Positions 28,935 to 37,600 of a stretch of 53,780 nucleotides of DNA are shown here, piece after piece. The position numbers were made by a program, and so were the translations under genes. How positions within the stretch are numbered: the first letter of the stretch is position 1; each line of letters starts with the position of its first letter. The DNA comes from an uncultured Bacteroidales bacterium (GTDB lineage Bacteria > Bacteroidota > Bacteroidia > Bacteroidales > FEN-979): the NCBI GenBank assembly GCA_903926565.1, contig CAIYJU010000073.1, positions 1 through 53,780 on the forward strand, read 5' to 3'. The notes beneath the pieces are model-generated. The model saw only the letters and a program-made list of their open reading frames with translations, had not been told where the DNA came from and made no database searches.

Positions 28935-29576
28935 TCAATTTTTAACTTTACGAACCAGCTTCCCATGTTCAAAGTAGTTAATGATATCAATTTTACCATC
29001 TGGTTTATAGAAAATTTCTTCACCATCTTTCTCGTTTTTGAAATAATGTGTTAACTGTTTAGTAATGCCATTGCTAAAATATGCTTTTTGAATTCCGGTG
29101 CCAAGTGTAAAGTTCGCTTCGCCAACGATCAATCCGGAGGGATCATAATAGATCCAAAGCCCGTCATGGTCGCCATTTACATAATTCCCTTCAAGTCTCA
29201 ATGTTTTACCAGGGTAGTATTCAACGAACCGGCCATGTAATATACCGTTACGATAATTGGCCTCTGATATAAGGTTGCGTGAAACATCCCACGATTTTGC
29301 AGAGCCGTTAAGCACTCCAAGGGTGAAATGTTGTTCAGCCTGAACAGCCCCGGTCGGATAGTAGCTTTGCAATTTACCCTCAATCAAGCCGTTTTTATAG
29401 GTACAAGAGGTTTGTATATTGCCATTTTCATGCCAATATTTGGCAGGCCCTTCATATTTTTCCCCTGTGAGACCGATTTCCGATTTTTTATTCCCGTTTG
29501 GCCAGTATTCAGTTTTGGTATGCGAACAGGAAGTCAGCAGACCAACAAAAATCATCAGTAAGAAAATTCGGGTCAT
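28935..29576 (-). CDS. YwqK-like/MORN-variant repeat lipoprotein
   Basis: A 213-residue lipoprotein. The signal sequence MTRIFLLMIFVGLLTSC ends in a lipobox (LTSC). The mature part consists of tandem MORN-variant repeats of about 22-24 residues with the motif Y-x-NG-x-x-x-G-x-x-x-x-Y-x-x-x-G (for example YWPNGNKKSEIGLTGEKYEGPAKYW, split here by position: units near residues 23, 46, 69, 93, 115, 138). This is the architecture annotated as the YwqK antitoxin family in Bacillus, but in Bacteroidota such proteins are widespread surface or periplasmic lipoproteins, and no toxin gene is beside it. It overlaps the end of marC by one base (TGATG), so translational coupling is likely. Confidence 0.8.
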   Translation of the reverse strand: MTRIFLLMIFVGLLTSCSHTKTEYWPNGNKKSEIGLTGEKYEGPAKYWHENGNIQTSCTYKNGLIEGKLQSYYPTGAVQAEQHFTLGVLNGSAKSWDVSRNLISEANYRNGILHGRFVEYYPGKTLRLEGNYVNGDHDGLWIYYDPSGLIVGEANFTLGTGIQKAYFSNGITKQLTHYFKNEKDGEEIFYKPDGKIDIINYFEHGKLVRKVKN

Positions 29577-30232
29577 CAGTGAGGCTGGTTAAAAATATCG
29601 ACAGTTCCTTCAATTCCATTTATTATCATCTGTACTGCGATGACAGCCAGAATCAAACCCATGATCCGTGACACAACTTTAAGCATGCTTGGGTTGATTC
29701 TGTTGGCAATTACTCTTGAAGAGATAAATAACAGATAGGTAATCAGGCACATTATTCCGAAAATGACAATCACCAGTACAACATTTGTAACAGATTTTTC
29801 TACTCCCACAAAGTTCATGGCAGTGGATATGGTGCCAGGTCCTGCCAGCAAAGGGATTCCAAGGGGGGTAATTGCCATGTCGTGGGCAATTTTCATCATT
29901 TGCTCCTTCTCATCCAATGATTGGGCATGAATTGGATTTTCTTTTGCATTAAGCATCTGGAAACCGATGATAAACACGATAATCCCTCCGGCAATCTGAA
30001 AAGCAGGCACTGTAATCCCAAAAACACGAAAGATTATGTGGCCAAAAATGCAGAAAATAGCAATGATTGAAAACGCTGTGACCGTTGCCCGCAGTGCAAC
30101 TTTGTTCTGCGTCTTCTTATCAAACTCCTGAACCATGCTGAGAAAAACAGGAATGTTCCCGACAGGGTTGAGCATGGCAAAAAAGCCCATGAAAACGGTG
30201 ATGCCATGGAGGTAAAGATCATGTATCCTCAT
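29576..30232 (-). CDS. MarC family integral membrane protein
   Basis: A 218-residue inner-membrane protein with about six transmembrane segments. Family signatures are LHGITVFMGFFAMLNPVGNIPVFLSM near the start and ITPLGIPLLAGPGTISTAM in the middle, each with the NP or PLAGPG motif typical of the MarC/UPF0056 family. It was once linked to multiple antibiotic resistance, but that link was withdrawn for E. coli MarC and the substrate is unknown. The start overlaps the end of the upstream amidotransferase gene by four bases (ATGA), and the stop overlaps the YwqK-like lipoprotein by one, so the three genes form one tightly coupled operon. Confidence 0.92.
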   Translation of the reverse strand: MRIHDLYLHGITVFMGFFAMLNPVGNIPVFLSMVQEFDKKTQNKVALRATVTAFSIIAIFCIFGHIIFRVFGITVPAFQIAGGIIVFIIGFQMLNAKENPIHAQSLDEKEQMMKIAHDMAITPLGIPLLAGPGTISTAMNFVGVEKSVTNVVLVIVIFGIMCLITYLLFISSRVIANRINPSMLKVVSRIMGLILAVIAVQMIINGIEGTVDIFNQPH

Positions 30233-31044
30233 TTGATTTTTGGTTTATGTTGATTAATTGAGTAGGTTGCTGCCTGGAGAAGGAACTCCCCGGCAATCCT
30301 GGATGAAAGCGGGTTCGCCTGATCCATCCGTTCCGGATGCCATTGAACTCCCAATAAAAATGACTTGTCTTTTGGGTTTTGCCATTCAATACCCTCAATG
30401 AGGTTGTCCTCTGATGAGGCATTGGCGATAAGCATTGGCGACAATTGGTGAACAGCCTGGTGGTGGTTCGATGTCACCCGGGCTGATCTGCAAAGGCTGA
30501 TATTTTGAAGTAGCGACGATTTTTTTATTTCAACTTCATGAAAACATTTCAGGTAGTCGTCACATTGGTGGACAATTTGTTTGCCAAAATCTCCAGGGAT
30601 GTCGATGATCAGTGTACCCCCCAGAAATACATTTAAAATCTGATGGCCACGGCACACACCGACAACCGGCATTTTTAATCCCAGCGCCTTGGCAATCAGA
30701 GCCATATCGAGACTGTCGCGGTGAGTGTTCATCTCCGTACATCTCAACGTGTCAGACTCCCGGCCATACCATCCCGGCCAAACATCTTCACCGCCGGTAA
30801 GCAGGAGTCCGTTGCAAAGGCTAAGTTCCTGAACTGCTGTTGCAATTGGCATCAGGTATAAATCAACCGTTTGAATACCCGGATCGGAACGTTTCAACCA
30901 ATTCACATAATTTGGAGAGGCCTTTGAAATTCCGATTTTCAACGGGGCAGGCTGGCATAATGCCTGGTTCAGCATTATAAACCCTGTCAGAATTATGGAC
31001 ACAAGATAACCGACTTTTTTTCTGCTTTGCTCCAGCTTATACAT
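30229..31044 (-). CDS. Exported class I glutamine amidotransferase-like hydrolase (peptidase C26 type)
   Basis: A 271-residue protein of the gamma-glutamyl-GABA hydrolase/peptidase C26 family. The catalytic nucleophile lies in the nucleophile elbow GVCRGHQ, and the His-Glu pair in GVQWHPER. An N-terminal hydrophobic segment (VGYLVSIILTGFIMLNQALCQ) after a basic stretch looks like a signal peptide, which is unusual because most C26 glutaminases are cytosolic. A role in periplasmic cleavage of gamma-glutamyl bonds, possibly peptidoglycan-derived or antioxidant peptides, is inferred from the fold and export. The 3' end overlaps marC by four bases. It is the first gene of the C26-marC-lipoprotein operon. 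Confidence 0.85.
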   Translation of the reverse strand: MYKLEQSRKKVGYLVSIILTGFIMLNQALCQPAPLKIGISKASPNYVNWLKRSDPGIQTVDLYLMPIATAVQELSLCNGLLLTGGEDVWPGWYGRESDTLRCTEMNTHRDSLDMALIAKALGLKMPVVGVCRGHQILNVFLGGTLIIDIPGDFGKQIVHQCDDYLKCFHEVEIKKSSLLQNISLCRSARVTSNHHQAVHQLSPMLIANASSEDNLIEGIEWQNPKDKSFLLGVQWHPERMDQANPLSSRIAGEFLLQAATYSINQHKPKIK

Positions 31045-31083
31045 GAGCTTAATGTTGAATTAGACTGATCATGATGATTTCAC

Positions 31084-31112
31084 GAAGTTACAGGAAGAAG
31101 TTACGAAGTTAC
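31084..31112. repeat. Three short direct copies of GAAGTTAC
   Basis: GAAGTTAC occurs at 31084, 31097 and 31105 in the 158-base spacer upstream of the amidotransferase gene. It may be a binding site or a remnant of an interspersed repeat. Confidence 0.4.
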
Positions 31113-31202
31113 ACGAAAAAATAATAAGTCAAACGCATTAACCCTGGCAGGCATTTGGTGGTTCTTTGTGTCAGAACCTTTCCATGTTTCCAAAAACAGA
31201 GC

Positions 31203-31904
31203 TTAAAAGTTGTGAAAGCAACCAGTCAGGGCCAAATATTCAGACATGAATTTGCCTGCTGAATCCCGGATTGTCAGATCAGATGTTGCCGGATGATTAA
31301 TTTTGTTTTTTGTGAATTCCATGAGTGTCCTTTTGGGAGAAGTTGCCGGGTGGGCAGAAACTTTCAGGGAGCGTGACAGAAATAACCCATGAGCTTTACA
31401 GGTTAATTGTAACCTCTCGGCCAGTATTGTTGGGAGAATAAGTGATAGAATTCCGTCAGTTGTTAAAAGGCGGCTTGAGATACCTGCCAATTCAGTGAAA
31501 GAGAGGCTGTCATCATGACGGGCCCGGTTCATTCTTAAAGATTGTGATTTGAGGGAGTTTGAAAAATAGGGGGGATTGGTAATGATGAAATCAAATCCTG
31601 CAGTAGCCCTTTCTGCAAATGCCTGAACCGATTCATGAATGGCTTTGAGTCTTGCAGACCACGGACTGTTTGAGAAATTCAGGAGTGCTTCCATCTGGGA
31701 GGCCTGATCAATATCAATGGCTTCAATTTCTGCATCAGATTTCTGAGCCATCATGAGTGCAAGTACTCCGCAACCTGTTCCAATGTCAAGAATTCTCTTT
31801 GCATTTCCGGGATTTGCCCACGATCCCAACAGCATGGAATCTGTTCCAACTCTGAGCGTGCTTTGCTCATCCTCAATCGTAAACTGGCGGAAACGAAAAG
31901 ACAT
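31203..31904 (-). CDS. trmN6: tRNA1(Val) (adenine(37)-N6)-methyltransferase
   Basis: A 233-residue SAM-dependent N6-adenine methyltransferase. Motif I is ILDIGTGCGVLALMMAQ and the catalytic motif IV is IITNPPYFSNS, both standard for the TrmN6/YfiC family. The N-terminal FRFRQFTIEDEQSTLRVGTDSMLLGSWA is the family-specific start. The E. coli enzyme methylates A37 of tRNA-Val1. It lies eight bases after rimM, giving the cluster rpsP-rimM-trmN6 a shared translation theme. Confidence 0.9.
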   Translation of the reverse strand: MSFRFRQFTIEDEQSTLRVGTDSMLLGSWANPGNAKRILDIGTGCGVLALMMAQKSDAEIEAIDIDQASQMEALLNFSNSPWSARLKAIHESVQAFAERATAGFDFIITNPPYFSNSLKSQSLRMNRARHDDSLSFTELAGISSRLLTTDGILSLILPTILAERLQLTCKAHGLFLSRSLKVSAHPATSPKRTLMEFTKNKINHPATSDLTIRDSAGKFMSEYLALTGCFHNF

Positions 31905-31912
31905 GCGGCTGA

Positions 31913-32437
31913 TCAGAGATAAATTTCAATTAACCCTGCCGGCGCTTCGATCATTAAAAGTTTTTTTCTTCTGTCAACTTTATGAATGATCTCATCGACA
32001 ATGGGGATCAGGATCTCTTTTTCCCCAAATTGAATCTGGAAAAGTGATTGATGAGGCAGTTCAAGGATATCATGGATGACTCCGATCGGGCCATGGTTCA
32101 GATCGACAACCTGGTATCCTTTAATTTCATGATAATAGAATTGATTACCTTTCAGAACGGGGAGCGAAGCAACCGGAAGATATATCTCAAGGCCCTGAAG
32201 GCTTTCTGCATCCTCAATGGTGTCAAAATCCTGAAATTTCACCACCGCTTTCCTGTTGTGTTTCAGTTCAATTCCGGCAATAAAAAAAGGAATCCGTTCA
32301 CCACGCAAGTCGAGGTAAACGGATTCCAGATTGTGATATACTTCAGGATCATCCACATCGAGATGAACCATTACCTGACCTTTATTTCCATGAGTTTTAA
32401 GAACTCTACCGAGGTAATAAAAGTCATCCTTATTCAT
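31913..32437 (-). CDS. rimM: Ribosome maturation factor RimM
   Basis: A 174-residue protein that binds S19 and helps 30S head assembly. Both domains are visible: the N-terminal RimM barrel (YLGRVLKTHGNKGQVMVHLD; LKHNRKAVVKFQDFDTIEDAESLQGLEIYLP) and the C-terminal PRC barrel (YYHEIKGYQVVD ... GVIHDILELPHQSLFQI ... LIPIVDEIIHKVD). The length is normal. It starts 36 bases after rpsP, as in many bacteria where rpsP and rimM are neighbours. Confidence 0.96.
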   Translation of the reverse strand: MNKDDFYYLGRVLKTHGNKGQVMVHLDVDDPEVYHNLESVYLDLRGERIPFFIAGIELKHNRKAVVKFQDFDTIEDAESLQGLEIYLPVASLPVLKGNQFYYHEIKGYQVVDLNHGPIGVIHDILELPHQSLFQIQFGEKEILIPIVDEIIHKVDRRKKLLMIEAPAGLIEIYL

Positions 32438-32473
32438 AAGGAGGCAGATTTATTGTTGTTCCTTACCTGGTGC

Positions 32474-33208
32474 TTATGCTTCAGGGGTGGTTTCAGGTGT
32501 TTCTTCAGTGGCTTCAGATGCAACCTCATCAGCAATTACTTCGGGAGCCTCAGCAACTGGTGCTTCAGCAACTTCAGCGACTTCAGCGATTTCAGCGACT
32601 TCGGTGACTTCAGCGATTTCGGTAACTTCAGCAACTTCACTGGCCTTCGCTGCCTCTGCGGCTTCGGCCATTTCAGCAACCTTGGCAGCAAGTGCGGCAG
32701 CGGCAGATTCCCTGGCTTCGGCAGCCTGTGCGGCTTCATCCAGACGTACCTTGTTCAATTTTTTAGCAATGGCATCAGCCTTGGCTTCGTTGATCTTGAC
32801 CTCGTTTTCAAGCTTCTTCTTGCGGGCTTCTTTAAGAGTTAACTCCTGCTCATTTTTCTTACTGGAGATCTTAAGATGCTTTTCGTCAAGCCATGTCTGG
32901 AATTTGGCATCTGCCTGGTCCATTGTCATGGCTCCTTTAGCAACGCCTTTCAGCAGGTGATTTTTATACATTACCCCTTTGTAAGCCAGGATGGCTTTCA
33001 CGGTATCTGTAGGTTGAGCTCCCTTCTTCAGCCAGTCGAGGGCCTTGTCGAATTCGAGTTCAATTTCAGCGGGTTTTGCAACAGGGTTATAGATGCCAAT
33101 TCGTTCTATGAACTTTCCGTCACGTGGTGCACGACCATCCGCAATAACAATGTGGTAAAAAGCTTGTCCCTTTTTACCTCTTCTCTGTAATCTGATTTTG
33201 GTTGGCAT
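32474..33208 (-). CDS. rpsP: 30S ribosomal protein S16 with long repetitive C-terminal tail
   Basis: A 244-residue S16. The first ~85 residues are the conserved fold (MPTKIRLQRRGKKGQAFYHIVIADGR start; KFIERIGIYNPVAKP; ALDWLKKGAQPTDTVKAIL). Residues ~86-130 are a helical extension common in Bacteroidota S16. From ~130 the tail becomes Ala/Glu/Lys-rich and then acidic, with a three-residue periodicity (AEV, TEI, TEV units, ~190-215) encoded by 9-bp tandem repeats, ending in APVAEAPEV and ETPETTPEA. A typical S16 is 80-90 residues and Bacteroidota forms are commonly longer, but this tail is extreme. It may lie outside the ribosome core as a coiled or disordered arm. It is the first gene of rpsP-rimM-trmN6. 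Confidence 0.95.
   Translation of the reverse strand: MPTKIRLQRRGKKGQAFYHIVIADGRAPRDGKFIERIGIYNPVAKPAEIELEFDKALDWLKKGAQPTDTVKAILAYKGVMYKNHLLKGVAKGAMTMDQADAKFQTWLDEKHLKISSKKNEQELTLKEARKKKLENEVKINEAKADAIAKKLNKVRLDEAAQAAEARESAAAALAAKVAEMAEAAEAAKASEVAEVTEIAEVTEVAEIAEVAEVAEAPVAEAPEVIADEVASEATEETPETTPEA
32563..32634. repeat. 9-bp tandem repeat inside rpsP
   Basis: Eight consecutive 9-bp units of the type CTTCAGCGA (plus-strand reading), with single-base variants, encode the three-residue periodic acidic tail of S16. Being in multiples of three, changes in copy number would not shift the frame. Confidence 0.85.
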
Positions 33209-33375
33209 TTGTTAAATGATTGATTTAATGAAATATTGATTATGTTAATAAAGGGGTGCAAAATTCGACATTTTTTTTGAAATAACCTATTAAAATATCA
33301 AAACATGATAAAACTCACGCTCATCATACTCAACAATGATTTTTAATCATCCAAATTGTCAGCCTGTCTGCCTGT

Positions 33376-33993
33376 TTACTTGCCAAACCTGATAAACGTC
33401 TGACTCTTTGTACTGCAGAAGGCACAGGAAGCTTCCGGTTTTGCAACATCATAGGTGTTTCCGCATTTCGGGCATACCCAATAAACCTTGGGAAAGGTGT
33501 TTTTTTGGGCATTTAATCCATTGAGGGCATTCTGATACATCAGTTGATGTTTCTTTTCCGTATCCATGGCCCAGCGAAACGATTTTGAGGCGGCTGCAAC
33601 ATCCTCGTCTTTCGCCGTGGCAATGAAACCGGGGTACATTGTGGTCATTTCATATGTTTCCCCGGAAATGGCATCCTGGAGGTTTTCTTTGGTGGTCTTC
33701 ACTGCAAATTCCGGTTTAACAGGGTCGGTTTTTTGTCCCATTTTTCCCAGGACGGTCTGATGATTGGCCGCATGAATTTGCTCCGCCTTTGAGGTTGCTT
33801 CAAACATTGTTCCAATGGCTGAGAGCCCTTCCTTTTTAGCCTGAGCGGCAAAGGCAGCATATTTGGCACTTGCCGTACTCTCTCCCTTGAACGCGGCTTT
33901 CAGGTTTTCGATTGTTTTATCCGTTCCTCTGGCGACCAGCAGTTGTCCGGCACTGAATACAAGAGCCAGACAGATCAGCATCATTTTTTTCAT
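33376..33993 (-). CDS. Rubrerythrin with apparent signal peptide
   Basis: A 205-residue diiron peroxidase-type protein. The N-terminus MKKMMLICLALVFSAGQLLVA looks like a Sec signal peptide. The ferritin-like four-helix domain follows with the di-iron ligands spread over GESTASAKYAAFA, SKAEQIHAANH (ExxH), ISGETYEMTTMY and TEKKHQ (ExxH). A C-terminal rubredoxin-like site is present: CPKCG and CAFC (around 173-193). Rubrerythrins reduce hydrogen peroxide using electrons from a rubredoxin or reductase and are usually cytosolic. The hydrophobic leader implies a periplasmic or membrane-facing form. There is no alternative Met start after the leader before the ferritin domain. It sits 67 bases downstream of a DUF2231 membrane gene on the same strand. 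Confidence 0.9.
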   Translation of the reverse strand: MKKMMLICLALVFSAGQLLVARGTDKTIENLKAAFKGESTASAKYAAFAAQAKKEGLSAIGTMFEATSKAEQIHAANHQTVLGKMGQKTDPVKPEFAVKTTKENLQDAISGETYEMTTMYPGFIATAKDEDVAAASKSFRWAMDTEKKHQLMYQNALNGLNAQKNTFPKVYWVCPKCGNTYDVAKPEASCAFCSTKSQTFIRFGK

Positions 33994-34060
33994 GGTTGTA
34001 ATTTTATTGGTGAATAATAGTATCTACTGAAATGTGAAAATTGATTTTAGATCTGACGGT

Positions 34061-34489
34061 TTATAAACCAATCATGTAATCAATCACAAGGGTGCCACCA
34101 AGATAGCCGGTGATGGAAACAAGCACAACCGAAATAAAAAATAACAAGAGTGATACGTATCTAAGGTTGGTGGTCTCTTTTTTCAGGTAGGTAACAACGA
34201 TTCTGAAAAGCGTGGCAATGACGATTGATATCAGGGTAGCCGTCGCAAAAAGTTCGTGTTTCTCACGCAGGATGCCAGCTTCCCCTTCCATCGGACTTGT
34301 GAAAAAATAACCTGAGCCATATGCGAATACAGCACCTGCCATCCCGATAATTTCAAGCCAGTAACTTGCTTTTACCAACCACGTTTCCTTTTTAAATGCC
34401 AAAGTCAATAAATCGAACAGAAAACCAACGGTGATGATTGCAATTGGGAAATGCACCAGCATCGGATGAAAATGACTAGAACTGATCAT
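34061..34489 (-). CDS. DUF2231 family membrane protein
   Basis: A 142-residue protein with four predicted transmembrane helices. The family signature is HFHPMLVHFPIAI near the N-terminus, with two conserved histidines facing the membrane, and GYLGGTLVIDYMIG at the C-terminus. The central loop carries EKHELFA, another conserved His/Glu feature. The conserved histidines make metal or haem binding plausible, and homologous domains occur fused to cytochrome-type domains, but the function is not established. A consensus promoter lies just upstream (34507-34538), and rubrerythrin follows, so the pair is likely one operon. Confidence 0.85.
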   Translation of the reverse strand: MISSSHFHPMLVHFPIAIITVGFLFDLLTLAFKKETWLVKASYWLEIIGMAGAVFAYGSGYFFTSPMEGEAGILREKHELFATATLISIVIATLFRIVVTYLKKETTNLRYVSLLLFFISVVLVSITGYLGGTLVIDYMIGL

Positions 34490-34506
34490 GGCTGTTTAAT
34501 TTTTAA

Positions 34507-34538
34507 CAAAGGTACGGCAAAAAGTAATTTATCAACAA
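34507..34538 (-). promoter_or_regulatory. Promoter of the DUF2231-rubrerythrin pair
   Basis: On the minus strand, TACCTTTG (34514-34507) has a TTG at a spacing of 21 bases (34538-34536) and another at 18 (34535-34533). The predicted start is near 34500, about 11 bases before the ATG at 34489. Confidence 0.55.
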
Positions 34539-34607
34539 CCTTATTTCGGTCGTGATTTTAAAATAATTTTACAATCCCGTTTCACATCGCATATTTTTTT
34601 TTTACTC

Positions 34608-37600
34608 ATGGTTGATTTCATTCATTTACATTTACATACACAATATTCTATTCTTGATGGGGCCTGCCGGATCAAAGAGACGGTTGGAAAAGCTGTCTCA
34701 CTGGGCATGAAAGGCGTTGCCGTGACAGACCATGGGAACCTGTTCGGCATGATGGAATTTGCTGAAGCTGCATTGAAGCAGAAAGATTTTAAGCCAATTT
34801 TCGGATGCGAAACATATGTCTCCAGGCGAAGCCGTTTTGAAAAAAGCGAGTTAATCGACCGCAAGGGCGATCACCTTATTTTATTGGCAAAAAATGCCAC
34901 CGGATATAAAAATCTGCTCAAGCTTATCTCATTTTCCTGGACCCAGGGTCATTATTATAAGCCACGGATTGATAAGGAGTTATTAAAGCAGTATCATGAG
35001 GGGTTGATTGCCTCCTCTGCCTGTCTGGCAGGTGAGATTCCCCGGGCAATTCATGCAGGGAATACAGCAAAAGCTGAACAGGTGCTTCTGGAGTATAGGG
35101 ATCTGTTTGGCGAAGATTTTTACCTTGAACTGATGCGCCATCCGGCTACAGATCCAACAAGGGATGGCGATGTTTATAAACGCCAAATGCTGGTGGGTGA
35201 GGAACTTGTCAGGCTTGCACACAAGCATAATATAAAGCTGCTGGCGACCAATGACGTTCATTTTCTGAATGAGGCTGACGCGGATGCCCATGACAGGCTT
35301 CTCTGTGTCAACACCGGCAAATTCATGGATGACCCTGGCCGGATGCGCTACACGGGACAGGAGTGGTTCAAGTCAAAAGAGGAGATGAATAAGCTCTTTG
35401 CTGACATTCCTGAAGCGTTGGAGAACACGATTGAGGTGCTTGACAAAATTGAGTCCTTCAGTCTCAGAAGAGATCCCATCATGCCCGATTTTCCCCTCCC
35501 GGAGGGGTTTTCAGATCCCGATGATTACCTGCGTCATCTCACTTACAATGGTGCAGAAAAGCGATATCCGGAAATCACACCTGTAATTTCGGAAAGAATT
35601 GAGTTTGAATTGGCTACCATCAAGAAGATGGGGTATCCCGGGTACTTTCTCATTGTTCAGGATTTTTTAAACGCCGCCCGCGACATGGGAGTATCAGTTG
35701 GCCCGGGCCGCGGGTCCGCTGCGGGGTCTGTAGTGGCTTATTGCATCAGGATAACGGACGTGGAACCAATGCGGTTTGATCTGCTTTTTGAACGTTTTCT
35801 CAATCCCGACCGGGTTTCCATGCCTGATATTGACATCGATTTCGATGAGGATGGCCGAGACCGTGTTCTCAAATGGGTTGTAAAAAAATACGGACACGAT
35901 AAGGTCGCCCAGGTAATTACGTTTGGAACGATGGCTGCAAAAGGCGCCATACGCGATGTCGGCCGGGTTCAGCGGTTGCCACTGGATGAAGTTAGCCGCC
36001 TTACAAAAATGATCCCGGGAAAACCGGGCACTACACTGAAATCGGCTTACGAGGAAGTGCCTGAGCTCAAAGCAGCAAGGTCGTCATCCAATAAACAAAT
36101 TTCAGAAGCACTGCGTTTTGCTGAAAACCTTGAAGGTTCAATACGCCAGACAGGAATACACGCCTGTGGAATCATTATCAGCCGCGACGATCTGATGGAA
36201 TATATCCCGGTTACCACTTCCAAAGAGTCCGATTTGCTTGTCACCCAGTATGATGGTGAATATATTGAAAAAGTCGGCATGCTTAAGATGGATTTTCTTG
36301 GATTGAAAACCCTGTCGATTATCAAAGATGCTGTGCAAAATATCCGTGATTCAAGGGGAGTGGAGGTTGATCCGGAAAATTTAGGGTTTGATGATCCTGC
36401 TACTTATGAGCTGTTCAGCCTTGGAAAAACAACCGGTATTTTCCAGTTTGAGTCGGATGGCATGAAAAAATACCTCAGGGACCTGAAACCTAATAAGATA
36501 GAGGATCTGATCGCCATGAATGCCCTTTACCGGCCGGGCCCGATGGACTATATTCCAAGCTTTATTGCACGAAAGCATGGAAGGGAGAAAATTGCCTACG
36601 ACATCCCGGTGATGGACAAATACCTGAAAGACACTTACGGCGTTACCGTTTACCAGGAACAGGTCATGCTTTTGTCACAGGAACTGGCAGGATTTACGAA
36701 AGGCCAGGCAGACTCCCTCCGCAAAGCCATGGGCAAGAAGATCGAGTCCATGATGGATGATCTCCGACCGAAATTTTTCGAAGGATGCAAGCAAAACGGA
36801 CATGACCTTGGGGTTGTTACCAAGATATGGAAGGACTGGGAAGCATTCGCAAATTATGCATTCAATAAATCACATTCCGCCTGCTATGCATACCTGGCCT
36901 ATCGTGAAGCCTGGCTTAAGGCGCATTACCCGGCTGAGTTTATGGCTGCTGTTCTTAGCAGAAATCTTACTGAACTGAAAGAAATCACCCTGTTTCTTGA
37001 TGAGTGTAAAAGGTTGCATATTCCGGTGCTGGGCCCTGATGTCAATGAAAGTTCTACTGCTTTTGTTGCAAACAGGAAGGGAGAAATCAGGTTTGGCATG
37101 GCGGGGATCAAAAATGTTGGTGAGGCAGCTGTTAGGGCCATTGTTGATGAGCGAAATGCGAATGGTCCATACACCAGTATTTTTGACATGACACGACGGA
37201 TAAATTCACACATGGTCAACAAAAGATGCATGGAATCACTTGCAAAGGCGGGCGCTTTTGATTGTTTTGAGAACACCCACCGTGCACAGTATTTTTTTCA
37301 GGAAAACAGTGATGATCTTATTTTTCTTGAAAAAATCATACGGCACGCTGCTGATTACCAGGCACGTAAGGATTCGATCCAGCAATCATTGTTTGGTGAG
37401 GCTGAAGAGGTTCATTTTAAGGAAATTACTCTGCCGGAGTGTCGGCCCTGGTCAAAACTGGAACAACTGAAGTTCGAGAAAGATGTAACGGGTTTTTATA
37501 TGAGTGGTCACCCGCTCGATGGCTACCGCTTTGAACTTGAGCAGTTTTGCAATAAGACGATCGAAGACCTGAAGCAGGATTTAAAACCCCTTAAAGGAAA

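Noticed and set aside
28935-29576. Toxin-antitoxin system suggested by the YwqK-like repeats
   Set aside because: No toxin gene is adjacent, the protein is a lipoprotein, and the repeats are the general MORN-variant type.
32048-32842. A 264-codon plus-strand frame across rimM and rpsP with a Phe/Ser/Asp/Gly-rich repeat
   Set aside because: Its repetitive part is the antisense reading of the 9-bp repeat in rpsP, and it overlaps two firmly identified minus-strand genes.
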